Positions 11,832 to 23,881 of a DNA stretch of 64,000 nucleotides are shown piece by piece (within the stretch, counting starts at the first letter, position 1; the number at the start of each line of letters is the position of its first letter). The stretch is from Hexactinellida sp. DTS-2022 (lineage: Eukaryota; Porifera; Hexactinellida). The notes beneath the pieces were generated by a model that had not been told where the DNA came from, searched no databases, and was given only the letters and a program-made list of their open reading frames with translations. The DNA is taken from contig JAPNXP010000008.1 in NCBI GenBank assembly GCA_028753945.1, positions 2,976,001 to 3,040,000 of the forward strand. The letters are read 5' to 3'. Made by a program: the position numbers and the translations under genes.

Positions 11832-13760
11832 GCACGTGAGGCTAATGAAAAGCGAAAGGTGATGGAGTTTCTTCCTCAACTTTCTGGATCAGAATTGGTG
11901 AGAGTATCAATGATGCTACAAGAGGCCAACGCTATTGCCTCTTTCCTTGGTACTAAGGTGTTATTTACTCGTGAGGATATTGATCAATCAGAAAGAGAAC
12001 TGGACTACACTCTGACCTCAAACATTGGTATTAGGCTCTACAACAAATTAAATAAAACTACAACGCTGTGGGAGCTGGATAAATTTGAGAATCGACTTAT
12101 GCACATGCGTGAACTCTACCAGGGTGAAATTGGTCCCTCCATACTTAGAGTCTCAGACATTTTTAACGATCCAGAAGACCAGTGGACCAAAGATCTAGGT
12201 TTATATACGCCTGCTAAAATACAAAGTAAAGTTCATAAATTAGTTTTTATTGACAGTTCAAGCAGTCCCATAACTCCTACCCAATTACCAATTCTCCCAT
12301 CTAGCCTCCCAGTCAGTCTTGTTAACATTCTCACCACTTCTACAGAAGAATTAAACTCGCCTCTTCACCAGCTAAACCAGAACTCAGGGAGCAACTTGCC
12401 TCTTGCTACTCAGGGCTCAACATCACATCTTCAACCTATTCCTGACATTGAAATAGCTCCTGAGATTATTATTCGGAAAAAGCCTCGTATCGATATTACC
12501 TCACGTAACACTAATTCCGATCAAGGTGATGAAGGCAAACAACTCCCCCCGCATAGACCTTCTGTTCCTCCTTCTGATCTTTTTAAACATATTAGATCTG
12601 TTCCAGAACTATGTCTAGAGCGAGTAGACAGACTGATAGTAGATCTCAAACAGCAGAGAACAGTTACATCACTTGAAAAGTTCCTCACTCATGCTGAGTT
12701 TCTCCTTCAATTTTCTGAAGAGTATACTGAATCACTTTGCTCTAAATTACTTTCAATTTCCGTCCCTTTGTCAGAGAGTGACAGTTTGAGACACGCTGCT
12801 TATAACATGAGCTCTTCTTTCGAGATGGTCGTTACCAATTGTGGAGCTTGCTGTAGTATCCTATTCCCCGGTGCTCAGTGCGATGATGTTTGTAAAGAGC
12901 TCCTTTCAGTGGGGTTGAGTATGAAACAATTGCTCTTCTCCACACAGCCTGGATCTCGAGTTGACGTTGAACAAAGCTTGGGACAACTAAGCTTGCATCT
13001 TGATTCGGTTGTTAAAAAGATTAGTCAGACACTCTTAGCACAACTCGTTCAAAATCAAGCAAATTCAAGGAGAAGTAGTCGAGGAAGCAAAATGGCTCAT
13101 GAATACAGATCTCATGATCTGGATCTTCAGGCACAGCAGTTCTTTTCTCATAGTGGCAAACTTTCTCATAGCATTTCAAAAGGCGCGTTCGCATACTTGA
13201 GGGAAGTATGCTTGCAATCAATGCATTCAGTTAGTTCCTCTCACCAGAGAGCTCAACTAATTATTCAAGATTTCGGAGTCAACTCTCTTGTGAACAGTGA
13301 GATACTAGCTGCAGTTTGTAAAATATCACTTTTCATTCGGCACTTTATTTCAGCAGTTACTCAATCTTCTGATTATATTGATCGAAGTCCAGAAAGGTTG
13401 GAACCTCTCGTTAGAAGATCTTGGGCCAAATTGGTATGGGTATTAAATACCTTGTTTAGCATAGATGCAGGTGTTATGCGCCTTGTGAATAACACACAAG
13501 AATCTGCAGAAAAACATGGGGAGTTTGAGAAAATTGTATCTCAAGCCAATGTTATTGCATTCCACACTATGTCCGCAACCACTTCACTCGAAGAGATTAA
13601 TCAGCTGGGGTATGATCTCGTTCCTTCCAGCATTAAGCTGGAACCACTCTCTAAAGAAGTTATCAGAGCAGCTAAAACTCTGAACCATTTGGCTAAAAAA
13701 TACAATGGTCCTCCTACTACCTCTCTCGCGACTGGCCTGAGTTATGTCGGTAGCTTATAA
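11832..13760 (+). CDS. KIF14: KIF14-like kinesin, 3' terminal exon
   Basis: This large last exon of a kinesin-3-related mitotic motor encodes the stalk/tail C-terminus and carries no motor or FHA domain itself. A polypyrimidine/AG acceptor at 11830-11831 opens the exon in phase 0 (AREANEKRKVMEFL), so the true protein continues upstream of the first ATG at 11862. The 642 codons end at TAA 13758-13760. Family signals near the exon start are LQEANAIASFL, ELDKFENRLMHMRELYQ and the acidic FNDPEDQW, which match the order seen in vertebrate KIF14 tails. A Ser/Pro-rich low-complexity stretch (about residues 130-240) follows. The rest is predicted mostly helical, with a central CGACC stretch. KIF14 works at the midbody and in cytokinesis. 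No upstream exon was found in the window. KIF16/STARD9-type tails are a less likely alternative. Confidence 0.8.
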   Translation, partial: AREANEKRKVMEFLPQLSGSELVRVSMMLQEANAIASFLGTKVLFTREDIDQSERELDYTLTSNIGIRLYNKLNKTTTLWELDKFENRLMHMRELYQGEIGPSILRVSDIFNDPEDQWTKDLGLYTPAKIQSKVHKLVFIDSSSSPITPTQLPILPSSLPVSLVNILTTSTEELNSPLHQLNQNSGSNLPLATQGSTSHLQPIPDIEIAPEIIIRKKPRIDITSRNTNSDQGDEGKQLPPHRPSVPPSDLFKHIRSVPELCLERVDRLIVDLKQQRTVTSLEKFLTHAEFLLQFSEEYTESLCSKLLSISVPLSESDSLRHAAYNMSSSFEMVVTNCGACCSILFPGAQCDDVCKELLSVGLSMKQLLFSTQPGSRVDVEQSLGQLSLHLDSVVKKISQTLLAQLVQNQANSRRSSRGSKMAHEYRSHDLDLQAQQFFSHSGKLSHSISKGAFAYLREVCLQSMHSVSSSHQRAQLIIQDFGVNSLVNSEILAAVCKISLFIRHFISAVTQSSDYIDRSPERLEPLVRRSWAKLVWVLNTLFSIDAGVMRLVNNTQESAEKHGEFEKIVSQANVIAFHTMSATTSLEEINQLGYDLVPSSIKLEPLSKEVIRAAKTLNHLAKKYNGPPTTSLATGLSYVGSL

Positions 13761-14210
13761 CTATTTACAATTCAACTCTTATACTAAATTGTGAATTATA
13801 ATTATGTTAAATAATTAATGAACTTGTATCCATAAATATGTTATTAATTACCCAATTGTCTTCCTGAATCCTTATTCCTTAATGCAATGTTATGAATTAC
13901 GAATAGTTTGTCGTTCTAGTTGAATATACAACTACCATTAAACAACGGTAAATCTAATTAAGAATTGGACTGCCGGTTAATTAATGTTATGTAATTAGTT
14001 CATACTAGACTAGTACATTCTTGATTATTAATTTGATATTTCGCTAGGACCGCCTTTTTTCTTTATGTCAGGTATTGAACAAGTTGCTCCCAGTGCCCAG
14101 GAGTACTCCAAGGCTGGCTATGCCCATTGGTGTACATCTGAATTTTCACTATGTACAACGATGCATTTGCTAAATAGACATCTAGTTGAGTGTGTCTATG
14201 TATCCTTATG
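13761..14210. other. 3' flank of the kinesin exon
   Basis: AT-rich, probably 3' UTR and intergenic DNA. I see no strong AATAAA close to the stop and no other gene. Confidence 0.4.
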
Positions 14211-14307
14211 CAGTAGACTCTCGTTAATTCGAACACCGGGGACCGCCGAAACACCTTAATTAACAGATATTTCGCCTTTATGTGTTCGTATTAACGAGGG
14301 TCTACTG
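14211..14307. mobile_element. pogo-like MITE (97 bp)
   Basis: The ends CAGTAGACTCTCGTTAATTC and the inverse of ACGAGGGTCTACTG pair. TA follows on the right; the left flank is tatg rather than a clean TA. Confidence 0.7.
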
Positions 14308-14514
14308 TAATTATCCCTTTGTACACAGATACGTTTACTTAACATCAATTTATGTATGTAGATACTCCTAGCTTTAAGGCTAAATTCTTTAATAGTCCAT
14401 ATTCTCTTAGTCCTCCTGGGGCCTTTTGCCTACTGGTGGACATCAGGGAGAACATACTGACGTATTTTAGCTTTTTTTACTCAATTTTTCAATTAATGTA
14501 AAATGATTTTATGA

Positions 14515-14612
14515 AATTGATAGTTGACATGCCCTTCGGTCTCGTACACTACTGCGCCGGATCGTTCTACGCACCTCAAGTTAACGCCCGCCATGTGGCC
14601 TTACTCCTCACT
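14515..14612 (+). repeat. Small-hairpin (GCCCTTCGG) repeat fragment
   Basis: A decayed copy of the end of the 62098-63388 family: 'gcccttcggtctcg', 'ctacgcacctcaagttaacg', 'cgccatgtggccttactcct'. Confidence 0.7.
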
Positions 14613-14730
14613 AAACCATTGTTATAAAATATTTGTTATAACATCCCTTTCTACCTTTTTCCATACTTTTAACCTATAATTTTGTTTTATTGCTTTCCTA
14701 TTTTGGATTTGAGACATTTGTGGTACCAAT

Positions 14731-15110
14731 CAGTGATGTGCTCCGTTAATCAGTAACTGAGTAACGGAAAAAGTAACGGTAACGTGCGTCGCCGAGTACG
14801 GTAACGGAAAAAAGTAACGGTAATGGACATCCGTTACTTTTAACTAGTTACCGTTATCTTTAATCAGTTACTCATACCATTACTTTACCGTTACTAGGTT
14901 AAACTTATTCCATTGCCATTATTCCATTATCTTTAATCACCGTTATCTTTAATCAGTTACCGTTACATTAAGGTAACGGTAACTGATTAAAGGTAAACGG
15001 GTAACTAAGTAACGGTAACGGGAGAAATAAAGTAGTGGAGTGACGGTAACGGGAGATATAAAGTAGCGATAACTGAGTAACGGAAGATTTAGCAACGGAG
15101 CACATCACTA
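14731..15110. mobile_element. hAT element, GTGATGTGCTCCGTT ends
   Basis: Exact 8-bp duplication gtaccaat (14723-14730, 15111-15118). The TIR is AGTGATGTGCTCCGTT. The interior is made of 'agtaacggtaac' repeats in both orientations, so it can fold on itself. Confidence 0.9.
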
Positions 15111-16380
15111 GTACCAATGACTAGTTACTTTAGACTTTCTTAAATACATTCTAGAATATCCGCTACATTTTATTGTCAGTGGATTACTCGAAATTTCAAA
15201 TTAGTAATCTATTTGGATATCCCAGACACCTTTTGAAAATAACTTTATAAATAGATTAATCATAGTTTAATTAAATGGATGTACATGATTGAAACATTGT
15301 ATAATATAATTTACTTAGTAAACAAAATGCATACCACTTGAATCTAATCAAAACTATAATTATTGATATTTGCACAATTGTATTTCCAATCACCCGGAGA
15401 ATTTACACAGCAAACTACTGAGTCTATTGCGAACTACTCGTGTTACCAGGCCCTTCCACCTTCGAGTGGCACCTATGGATATTGAAGTTGTTGTAACTTG
15501 TGCTTTTGTTTACTCGAGACCCAGTAGATTGAAATATAGCTAGAGAGTAGAGAGTGCTGTTGCTTGTTTTTTTTTTACTCGATTAAAGTTTGTTTCTATC
15601 TTATGTCATTTCTGAGATTAATGAAATTTAGCAAATTAGTATAAATAACTATTCAATTATTTATAATTTAACACCATTATTATGTACAGCAAATTAAATT
15701 AAGTTCAATTATTTGTAATAATTTTTAATTTAAATTGAATTTCACTATAATACTTGAATTCAGCGCACTCGATAACCCCAATAATCTAATTGGAACAGTC
15801 TCTATAAGTTAAAGACAGAGCGATTAATTATGTCTGTGTATCCATTGTGCAGATTATTCACGCAGGAGTAAATATAATCACATTCATCTGTTGTTGTTAT
15901 GGAATGTAAAATCTTAGTTTTCAATTATTAAATAGAAGCCTACTCGATTTTACAAGTGGAATCAATATGATTATCGCAAGTTTAAACAATAGTGTAAGAT
16001 TTAACAAGTTTAATCAATATATTTATTACAAGTTGAAACAATGGAATTAGATTTAACAGTTTTACTGAAACTGAAGTGTGAGTAAAAAGAAATTTTAACC
16101 TCGATTTGTGGCATAAAACAACACACAGTTGTATATTTGTGATTTTCCAAAAGGTGTAGAATTAAATTAGCTATTCAATATGAAAATTTTATCAAGTTCA
16201 CAAGGTATGATTTCATGTAATGAGCCATAATTAGTTTAAATAGGTGTTATAATTATTTGATCAAAAATCGTAACCCCAGGTGCAAATTAAACGGTCACTC
16301 CGAACCTACATGCCAAGTTTCAGCCCTCAATGTATACAAGTGTGGCCAGGGCACCTGCTACGGAGAAAAATATTAAAAAA

Positions 16381-16497
16381 ATCCAAAATTGCAGCCTGTG
16401 CCGACGCATGTTCCTTTGGTGGCACTATAACTTGATGGTGGTTTATTTATAGTGCCTCCAAAGGAACATGCTGTCGGCGCAGGCTGCAATTTTGGAT
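16381..16497 (+). repeat. Hairpin H1
   Basis: Arms of about 48 nt start ATCCAAAATTGCAGCCTGTG and its inverse, around a 20-nt loop region. The arms differ by a 2-nt AG insertion and a T/A change (GACGCATG .. GGTGGC against GACAGCATG .. GGAGGC). Confidence 0.9.
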
Positions 16498-17210
16498 TTT
16501 TTTTCGACAAGTCATCAACGCCCAAGGTGTGAAGAAGCATTTGTTATTTGGTCCGAGTCACAAGGAACGGTAGATAAATGTGAAGTTTGTTTCTATCATA
16601 AACCATCTCGAGTTTAAAGCCATTCATTCATTATGTATTGATAATAAATTATATTATTAGTTATTTATTTTAGCAATGTTATCCACGGTTAAGTTGAATT
16701 AAGTCAACAAATTCCTTATTTAATTTAATTTGTTTTAATTCATTAAATAGTAATACTACAATTAAATAGAAGTCAGCTGCAATTTATAAGTTAAATCAAT
16801 TTAATTATCGCAAGTTGAATCAATAGAGTAGGATTTAACAAGTTAAATCAATATAATTATTACAAGTTGAAACAATAGAATTAGATTTAACACTTTCAAT
16901 GGAACTGAAGTGTTAGTAAACTAAGGAAACTTGCAACTCTATTGTGGCACTAACGAAACCCAATTTAAAAATTCGTGCACTGTGAAAAGGTGTAGAATGT
17001 AATTCTCTATCCGTACATGTAAATTTTATCAAGCTCAATATTAATCATTTCATGTTATGAGCTATAATTAGTTTAAATAGGTGTTGAAATCATTTGATAA
17101 AAAATCGTAACCCCAGGTGCAAATTATACGGTCACTCCGCAACTACATGCCAAGTTTCAGCCCTCAATGTATACAGGTGTGGCCAGGACACCTGCTACGG
17201 AGAAAATAAA

Positions 17211-17327
17211 ATCCAAAATTGCAGCCTGTGCCGACGCATGTTCCTTTGGTGGCACTATATCTTGTTGGTGGTTTATTGATAGTGCCTCCAAAGGAACATG
17301 CTGTCGGCGCAGGCTGCAATTTTGGAT
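17211..17327 (+). repeat. Hairpin H2
   Basis: Same structure and same arm asymmetry as H1, 830 bp downstream. Confidence 0.9.
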
Positions 17328-17442
17328 TTTCTTTCGCCAAGTCATCAACGCCCAAGGTGTGAAGAAGCATTTGTTATTTGGTCGGAGTCACAAGGAACGG
17401 TAGATAAATTTGAAGTTTGTTTCTATCATAAACCATCTAGAG

Positions 17443-17765
17443 CAGTGGTTCCCAACCTGGGAGGAATTCCTCCCTGGGGAGGAATTTGGCCATCCTCGGG
17501 GAGGAATTAGACATTGGTATACTTAGATATATTAATGAAATTTTCTGGATTACTTTGTCTCACTGAATGATTTAATCACTGAGTAACAAATTTACTTAGT
17601 ATTGATAATATTTACCGTTCTCATTGACAGTATTATTTATATTTACTTATTTTTAGTTATTTCAATACCAAAATATTACATTGTAGTGCGGGGGGGAATT
17701 ATAGCAAAAATATCGGTTGGGGGGGTAATATCCTGAAATCTTTTGGAAAAGGTTGGGAACCACTG
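17443..17765. mobile_element. hAT MITE, CAGTGGTTCCCAACCT ends (323 bp)
   Basis: 8-bp duplication atctagag (17435-17442, 17766-17773). The perfect TIR CAGTGGTTCCCAACCT is a widespread animal hAT terminus. It lies inside an array unit. Confidence 0.95.
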
Positions 17766-18408
17766 ATCTAGAGTTTAATGCCATTCATTCATTATGTATT
17801 GATAATAAATTATATTATTAGTTATTTATTTTAGCAATGTTATCCACGGTTGGTTGAGTTGAGTCAACAAATTCCTTATATTATATTATTATATTTAATC
17901 CATTGTATAGTAATACTACAATTAAATAGAAGCCAGCTGGAATTTATAAGTTAAATCAATTTAATTATTGCAAGTTGAAACAATAGAGTAGGATTTAACA
18001 AGTTAAATCAATATAATTATTACAAGTTGAAACAGTGGAATTAGATTTCACAGTTTTACTGAAAATGAAGTGTGAGTAAACAAAGAAATTTCAACCCCCA
18101 TTTATTGCAGAATTTTACCCTTTATTGAAAGTTTCTTCTCCCATCAGACGCAGAATTTTATGGCGAATCCAAATGTGAAATAAAATTTGGGGTTTTAGTA
18201 AAACATCTTTTGAGTTATGGTCCAGACAAATTTTGAAAGGTGTTAAACATGTGTCCAAAATTTGTTAATCAAAAATCGTAACCCCAGGTGCACGTCTATA
18301 ACCCATGAGACACCCATCCTAAAAATTTGGGCTCTTAGTTGATAAAACTCTGTTCTGTGGAGTGGCTACGGATAAATATTAATGATAATAATAATAATAA
18401 TATAAAAA

Positions 18409-18524
18409 ATCCAAAATTGCAGCCTGTGCCGACGCATTTTCCTTTGGTGGCACTATATTTTGGTGGTGGGTTATTGATAGTGCCTCCATAGGAACATGCT
18501 GTCGGCTCAGCTGCAATTTTGGAT
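18409..18524 (+). repeat. Hairpin H3
   Basis: Hairpin of the same family with small losses in both arms (GCCGACGCATTTTCC, CGGCTCAGCTGC). The flank is of the 'ctgttctgtggagtggc' type. Confidence 0.85.
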
Positions 18525-19527
18525 TTTTTTTTTCGCCCAGTCATCATCACTATGAAGGTGTTAAATTATTTCAGAAAGATGTTTCAGTAGGCAACGACCC
18601 TTAGTGAGTTGGAAGTTTCCATTTAGCTCACCTCATTTGAGAGATATTCAAGTATCAGTAGAATATAATCTGTGATGACTCAGCATTTTTTAAGTGCGTG
18701 TTGGGTATTCACCCAACTCCACCCACCCCATGCGAATTAATTAATTAACAAAATTGAAAAAATACATTTTTTTGACGATGTCATCATCACCTCAAGGTGT
18801 CAAGACCCACTTGTATAGGTGGTACGTGGCATAAGGACAAATTGATAAATTGGAAGTTTGTTTCTATCTTCTATGATCTCTGAGATTTATGATATTTAAT
18901 TAATTAGTATAAATAATTATTAATAATATTTATAATTTAACACCAATTTCAATGTCAACTTATATTTATTAAGTTTAATTATTTTGTCATAAATAATTAA
19001 TTAATTAATTTGACTATCAAATTTCAATTCCGCACACTCGATAACCCCTAATAAACAATTTGAGAGCATCTATATAAGTCATATACTGACTGAATTAATT
19101 ATAATTAATTACGTCAGTATATTAACAGTGCAATAATATTCTCGCAGAAGTAAATATAATCACATAATCTTTCGTGTTATGAAATATATAATCTTAGTTT
19201 TCAATTGGAAAATAGAATCCTACTCGATTTCACAAGTTGAATCAATATAATTATCACAAGTTGAAACAATAGAATTAGATTTAACACTTTCAATAGAACT
19301 GAAGTGTTAGTAAACAAAGGGAATTTGCAACTCATTTGTGGGGCTAACTAAACCCAATTTAAAAATTCGTGCACTGTGAAAAGGTGTAGAATTTAATTCT
19401 CTATCGAATGTATATAAATTAAATATTCGTGCACTATTTATTGTTCTTTTCCTAACATTAAACAGGTGAAATAATGTGTCAAAAGAAATGTAATCAAAAA
19501 TCGTGACCCCTGGTGCACATCTGTAAC

Positions 19528-19695
19528 CATGGACGGATCCAGGCAAGAATTAGTGGGGGGGGGTGCAAATTTAAACCATATCGTATTATCACTCTAATTT
19601 AGCTATCTGTGAAATGTGACAGTCTCTGAGTTCGATCTCATGAAGAGTTGGGGGGGTGCGCACCCCCCCGCACCCCCCCGGTGGATCCGTGCCTG
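19528..19695. mobile_element. hAT MITE, GGATCCA ends (168 bp)
   Basis: 8-bp duplication tctgtaac (19520-19527, 19696-19703). The imperfect TIR shares ACGGATCCA. The interior is G-rich then C-rich. Confidence 0.9.
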
Positions 19696-19780
19696 TCTGT
19701 AACCCATGAGACACCTGTCTTGAAAATTTCAGTTCTTAGTTAATAAAACTCTGTTCTGTGGAGTGGCTACGGAAGAATAA

Positions 19781-19894
19781 AAAATTTGCAGCCTGTGCCG
19801 ACGCATGTTCCTTTGGTGGCACTATATTTTGTTGGTGGTTTATTGTTAGTGCCTCCAAAGGAACATGCTGTCGGCACAGGCTGCAATTTTGGAT
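19781..19894 (+). repeat. Hairpin H4
   Basis: Same hairpin. The 5' edge has lost a few bases (AAAATTTGCAG). Confidence 0.9.
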
Positions 19895-20412
19895 TTATTT
19901 CGCCATGTCATCATCACTATGAAGGTTTTAAATTGTTTCAGAAAGGTGTTTCAAAAGGCAACGACCCTTAGTGAGTTGGAAGTTTCGTTATAGCTCACTT
20001 CATTTCAAAAATATTCAAGTTTTAGTGGAATATAATAAGTGATGAGTCAGCATTTTTTATGTGAGTGTTGGGTGATTACCCAACACCAACCAACCCATTC
20101 GAATATAGAATTCACAAAATTGTAGAAACACATTTTTTTGACGATGTCATCATCACCTCAAGGTGTCAAGACCCATTTGTTGAGGTGTTAAGTGGCATAA
20201 GGATCAATTGATAAATTGGAAGTTTGTTTCTATCTTGTATCATCTCTGAGATTAATGATATTTAATTAATTAGTATAAATTATTATTAATATTATTTATT
20301 ATTTAACACCAATTTCAATTTCAACTTACATTTATTAAGTTAAATTGTTTTATCATAAATAATTAGTTAATTAATTTGGCTATCAAATTTCAATTCCGCA
20401 CACTCGATAAGT

Positions 20413-20500
20413 AACCAAGGGCGTTGCCAGGGGGGCGCCCCCACTTTGTTCCCATGCGCCCCTTGAGGCGCCCCCACTTGGAATTGGGATAGATCAATAG
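20413..20500. mobile_element. hAT-like end fragment
   Basis: 'gggcgttgccagg' followed by 'gggcgcccccact' repeats looks like the start of a GCC-rich hAT MITE. No matching far end was found. Confidence 0.4.
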
Positions 20501-20531
20501 ATTAAATTTATATGTTTCTGATAAATATATA

Positions 20532-20630
20532 TACGAGCCCTTTGGTCTCGCTCGCGTTGCGACAGATCGGTGCTACGCACCTCAAGTTAACGGCCACGTA
20601 GCGATCTTACTCATCACTAAACAAATGATT
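20532..20630 (+). repeat. Small-hairpin repeat, end fragment
   Basis: 'acgagccctttggtctcgc', 'gcgttgcgacagatcgg', 'tgctacgcacctcaagttaa' and 'cggcc' follow the order of the family described at 62098-63388. The fragment lies next to a nearly complete inverted copy. Confidence 0.8.
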
Positions 20631-20661
20631 ACATAGTTAGTAATATTTGTCATAGTTATAT

Positions 20662-22045
20662 CTGTATATTAAAAGCGGAATTGTTGTGTGTTTGTTTGTT
20701 TGTTTGTTTGTGTGTGTGTGTGTGTGTTTGTCCAGAATTAATAAGAAAGACTACGAGTCCTAGAAAGCTGAAAATTGGCATACAGGGGTAATTTTACACG
20801 CTGACAACGATCTATTGGTTTTCTAAGCGAAATAACGGGATTATGACGTCATAAACGCACATATTTGGGGATAACTCATTCAGTTTTTATTCGATTCGCC
20901 CACAATTTTCGATAATAACACAACATGCAATGAGACACACGTATACCAATTTATGGGAATGTGACGTCACGTAGGAACTAATTTGGATTCAGCTCTTACA
21001 TTTTTGGTTCAATCGACAAATAATTTTGTCAGAATGTATTGCATGTCTCTAGAATTTTTATAATTCTCGCACTTAATCTGCGCCAGGCAATAACAAAAAT
21101 GTAACCTCCTATTGCTGCATCATTGCATATATTGAGGTTTGATGATTTAATCTTCACCTACATTATTTCCGAAATTACATACTTGATTAATCCAGTTTGG
21201 CTTCCATCAGTTTATTTCTATTCGTGATGTATTTAGCTTACGTCAATGACATAAGTATGCATAATATTACAATCAATCTGATTTGTTTGTTAACAAAGGA
21301 TGCGCTAAGAGTCTCGAATGCATTATTTATTTATTACACCTATATTGGCTTCTATAATAAGACTATCAATGGAACCTAGGATTTCTACTAGAAATGAATT
21401 AAGTTAAGTAATCTAAGATTTTGGTTCTGCCTAACGATGGGATTTATTATGTTAATTATTGCTATAAATTAAATTAAATAATTCACTAACCCAGCTCCTG
21501 CAAAATGAATTGTTTATGGTGAGTTGTTTATGGTGAGGTTTACCTGTATCAAATATTTTGCAACTCCTCTTTAAACCATTATTATGGAGAGATTACACCC
21601 AGAGTTAGTAAATTACTTTGCAATACAATTTACTGAAATAATTAATTGCGTATAATTTACCAACCACATGTCTCAATTTAATTGAGCTAACAAGCTAACC
21701 TTTAAAATAGCTGAACGAGCTACCCTTAAGAACTATTGAGCTATTAATTAACTAATAATTAATAACTATTGAGCAATGAGAATAACTTACTCAACATAAT
21801 TCCCCAAACAAATTACAGTAATCACAACCCAAAATGAATTTTAGGCACGCGTTATTAAGTCACAGTGTGTAATTCACTAGCCACAGGTGAACTCATTAGT
21901 AATATTATAGCTTTTTGGGAAGGGAAAGGCCGCGAAGCGGCCGTTAATTGTATCGCGTAGTGCCTAACACGAACGAACAAAAGTCGCGAAGCGACTTTTG
22001 TGAGAGAGTGATCCGTCGCGAAGCGACCGAGACCGAAGGGCTCGT
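20662..22045 (-). mobile_element. Small-hairpin repeat element, full-length copy (1.38 kb)
   Basis: Starts TTAAAAGCGGAATTGTTGTG with a (GTTT)n run and ends in the tiny-hairpin block 21930-22045 (GGCCGC..GCGGCC, GTCGC..GCGAC, CCGAAGGG). Its body is nearly identical to 62098-63388 on the other strand, including the run around 'tggcttccatcag'. It has no coding capacity that I can see. It carries two perfect TGACGTCA octamers. The class is uncertain: it has no TIR, a simple-sequence end and inserts at TATA-like sites. Confidence 0.75.
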
Positions 22046-22574
22046 ACTTATAATACCCGTTGAAAGAAAACTTTTTCTTCTCAATGAACCATTACACATG
22101 CCTAGATAGTCGATTCTTTTACCATTGACCCATTCACTCGCATTTAAAGTTTAGCCATTTCTCAATAACCCTTAGAGATATATAACCAAGTAGTAATCCA
22201 GAACGAAAAATATGAATGCTTTGCTACCCTTGCAGTCGGTCCGTGTCGAAAATACTCTGAAAATAAAGAAAGTTAAATCCAATTAGTTGTTATTGATCTT
22301 TAAATGTTTATTTGCTAAAAATTTATATTCACTTTCATGTTTTCTTTAATATTTTGTACTATTGCAACATTCATTTACTTCAAATGTGCTTGGTATTAAA
22401 CCCAATAATATTTTACTTCTTCTGGATTACTACTTGATTATATATCTCTAACTATAACATTTATTGTAAAAAGAATCAATGGACTTAAACGACACCCATG
22501 GTGTAACGCTCACGCATTATTAGGATACCACAGTATAGTAGTATAATAGTATGTCAACTTACTATTCCGACTAT

Positions 22575-22885
22575 ACGAGTGTGAAGTTAGCAGCGAAAGT
22601 AGCCGCGAATTGTGAGCAGTGTTTAACCGTTAATATCTCGATAACCAATTGACTGTTCTGTTCCAAATTTGTTTAACAGATTATTGGCATGTGTTATATT
22701 CTATAAATGAAATTTGAAACTTCTAACTCTACACATGACCTGTTGATGACTTTGCAAAAATTCATCATTTTCCCTTGAATTTGAAACAAATCTATCAACT
22801 GAGCACACATTAACCCTTAATATCTCGATAATCAATTGACCGTTCTGTTCCAAACTTGTTGAACAGGTTAGTGGCATGTGTTATA
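22575..22885 (+). repeat. Interspersed repeat, copy 1 (imperfect tandem)
   Basis: Two diverged subunits of about 180 bp ('taatatctcgataaccaatt', 'acatgacctgttgatgactt', 'tgaatttgaaacaaatct') match 39640-40010 on the opposite strand, where they sit just upstream of a ULP1-PHD gene. Confidence 0.8.
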
Positions 22886-23054
22886 CAGTAAAACCTCCCA
22901 AAGCGGCACCTCCGAGTAGCGGCACAAAATCACTCTCCCGATGGGTCCCGCTTTGGGAGGTTTACCTATACGAGCAACCTCCGAGTAGCGGCAACCTCCG
23001 AGAAGCGGCACAAAATCATTCTCCCGATGGGTGCCGCTTTGCGAGGTTTACCTG
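22886..23054. mobile_element. pogo-like MITE, CAGGTAAACCTC family, copy 2
   Basis: TA on both sides (22884-22885, 23055-23056). The ends CAGTAAAACCTCCCAAAGCG and the inverse of GAGGTTTACCTG match the family of 2639-2822. Confidence 0.85.
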
Positions 23055-23881
23055 TATTCCCTAATGTTTAAAGCCCACCTTACACGATGCAACAAGCTAA
23101 CATGCATTTACCTAAAATGTTTGAAGCAAATCATTGCACTGGCCCTCTAAAATGATTTTTGTTTACATCTCCCATATACCTTTTAAATAATTTGACCCCT
23201 CTATTGATAATACGTATTCTAATTTAAATACTAGTAAAATTCTACTCGCTCTGGTATATGTACTAAAACTGCTATAAAATACTATTTCACTATACTCATC
23301 TGAATCTCAACATTCCTTTATGTTCTAACTTTAAGCAATTTCTTCAAGGCTTGCTTTTTCCATTTTCATGAAGGCCTTTTTTGAAGTTACTTTAAGAACA
23401 GATTGATAATGGTCCATGAATAATCGAAAATATAATCTCTTTTCTGTCAATGGATGATCATCATGCCTATTAACAAATCCATGACCCGAAATTTTTAACC
23501 ATGAAGATAGCGAATCACGATAAACAAAAATGTCGGTTTTCAATAGTTAGCTTTAGCGCATAGAAATAATTCTAGATCTGTACCCCGGCCCAGGTTCCAA
23601 CACGATCTATTTTGCTCTTCTGTATATATTGTTCGTTTGAATAGCATCCTCCGTCTAACAGTATGTCGTTATGTGCGTAGAATAATTTGTGCAATCTTCT
23701 CTATGATCGCCTTTCATATTTTCAACCAATATTTCTCGAATTTCTTTATGATAGTGATCGCTTCCAGTTATAACATCTGAAATTGACCGAAATAAACAAT
23801 TTGCAGGACAAATTATTTTTTCTTTCGAAGGCGTTAACTCACGAATTTGTAAACTTTCATATGATGATTCATCCTCATATA

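Larger units (their letters stand above)
15560..20410 (+). repeat. Tandem array of hairpin-centred units, left block
   Basis: About four repeat units of 0.83-1.4 kb lie head to tail. Each has a roughly 115-bp imperfect palindrome followed by landmarks such as 'atgtattgataataaatta', 'ttatccacggtt', 'aagttgaaacaatagaatta' and 'cactcgataacccc'. Two flank types alternate around the palindrome: one with 'ggccagggcacctgctacgg', the other with 'ctctgttctgtggagtggct'. Two hAT elements (17443-17765, 19528-19695) have landed in it. The same family occurs inverted at 55-64 kb. I find no protein of its own; short frames across the palindrome are artefacts. Confidence 0.85.

Noticed and set aside
17157-17403. 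Short reading frames across the hairpins (VPTHVPLVALYF.., CSFGGTIN..)
   Set aside because: They recur in several frames on both strands wherever the 115-bp palindrome occurs and end at once outside it, so they are products of the repeat and not genes.
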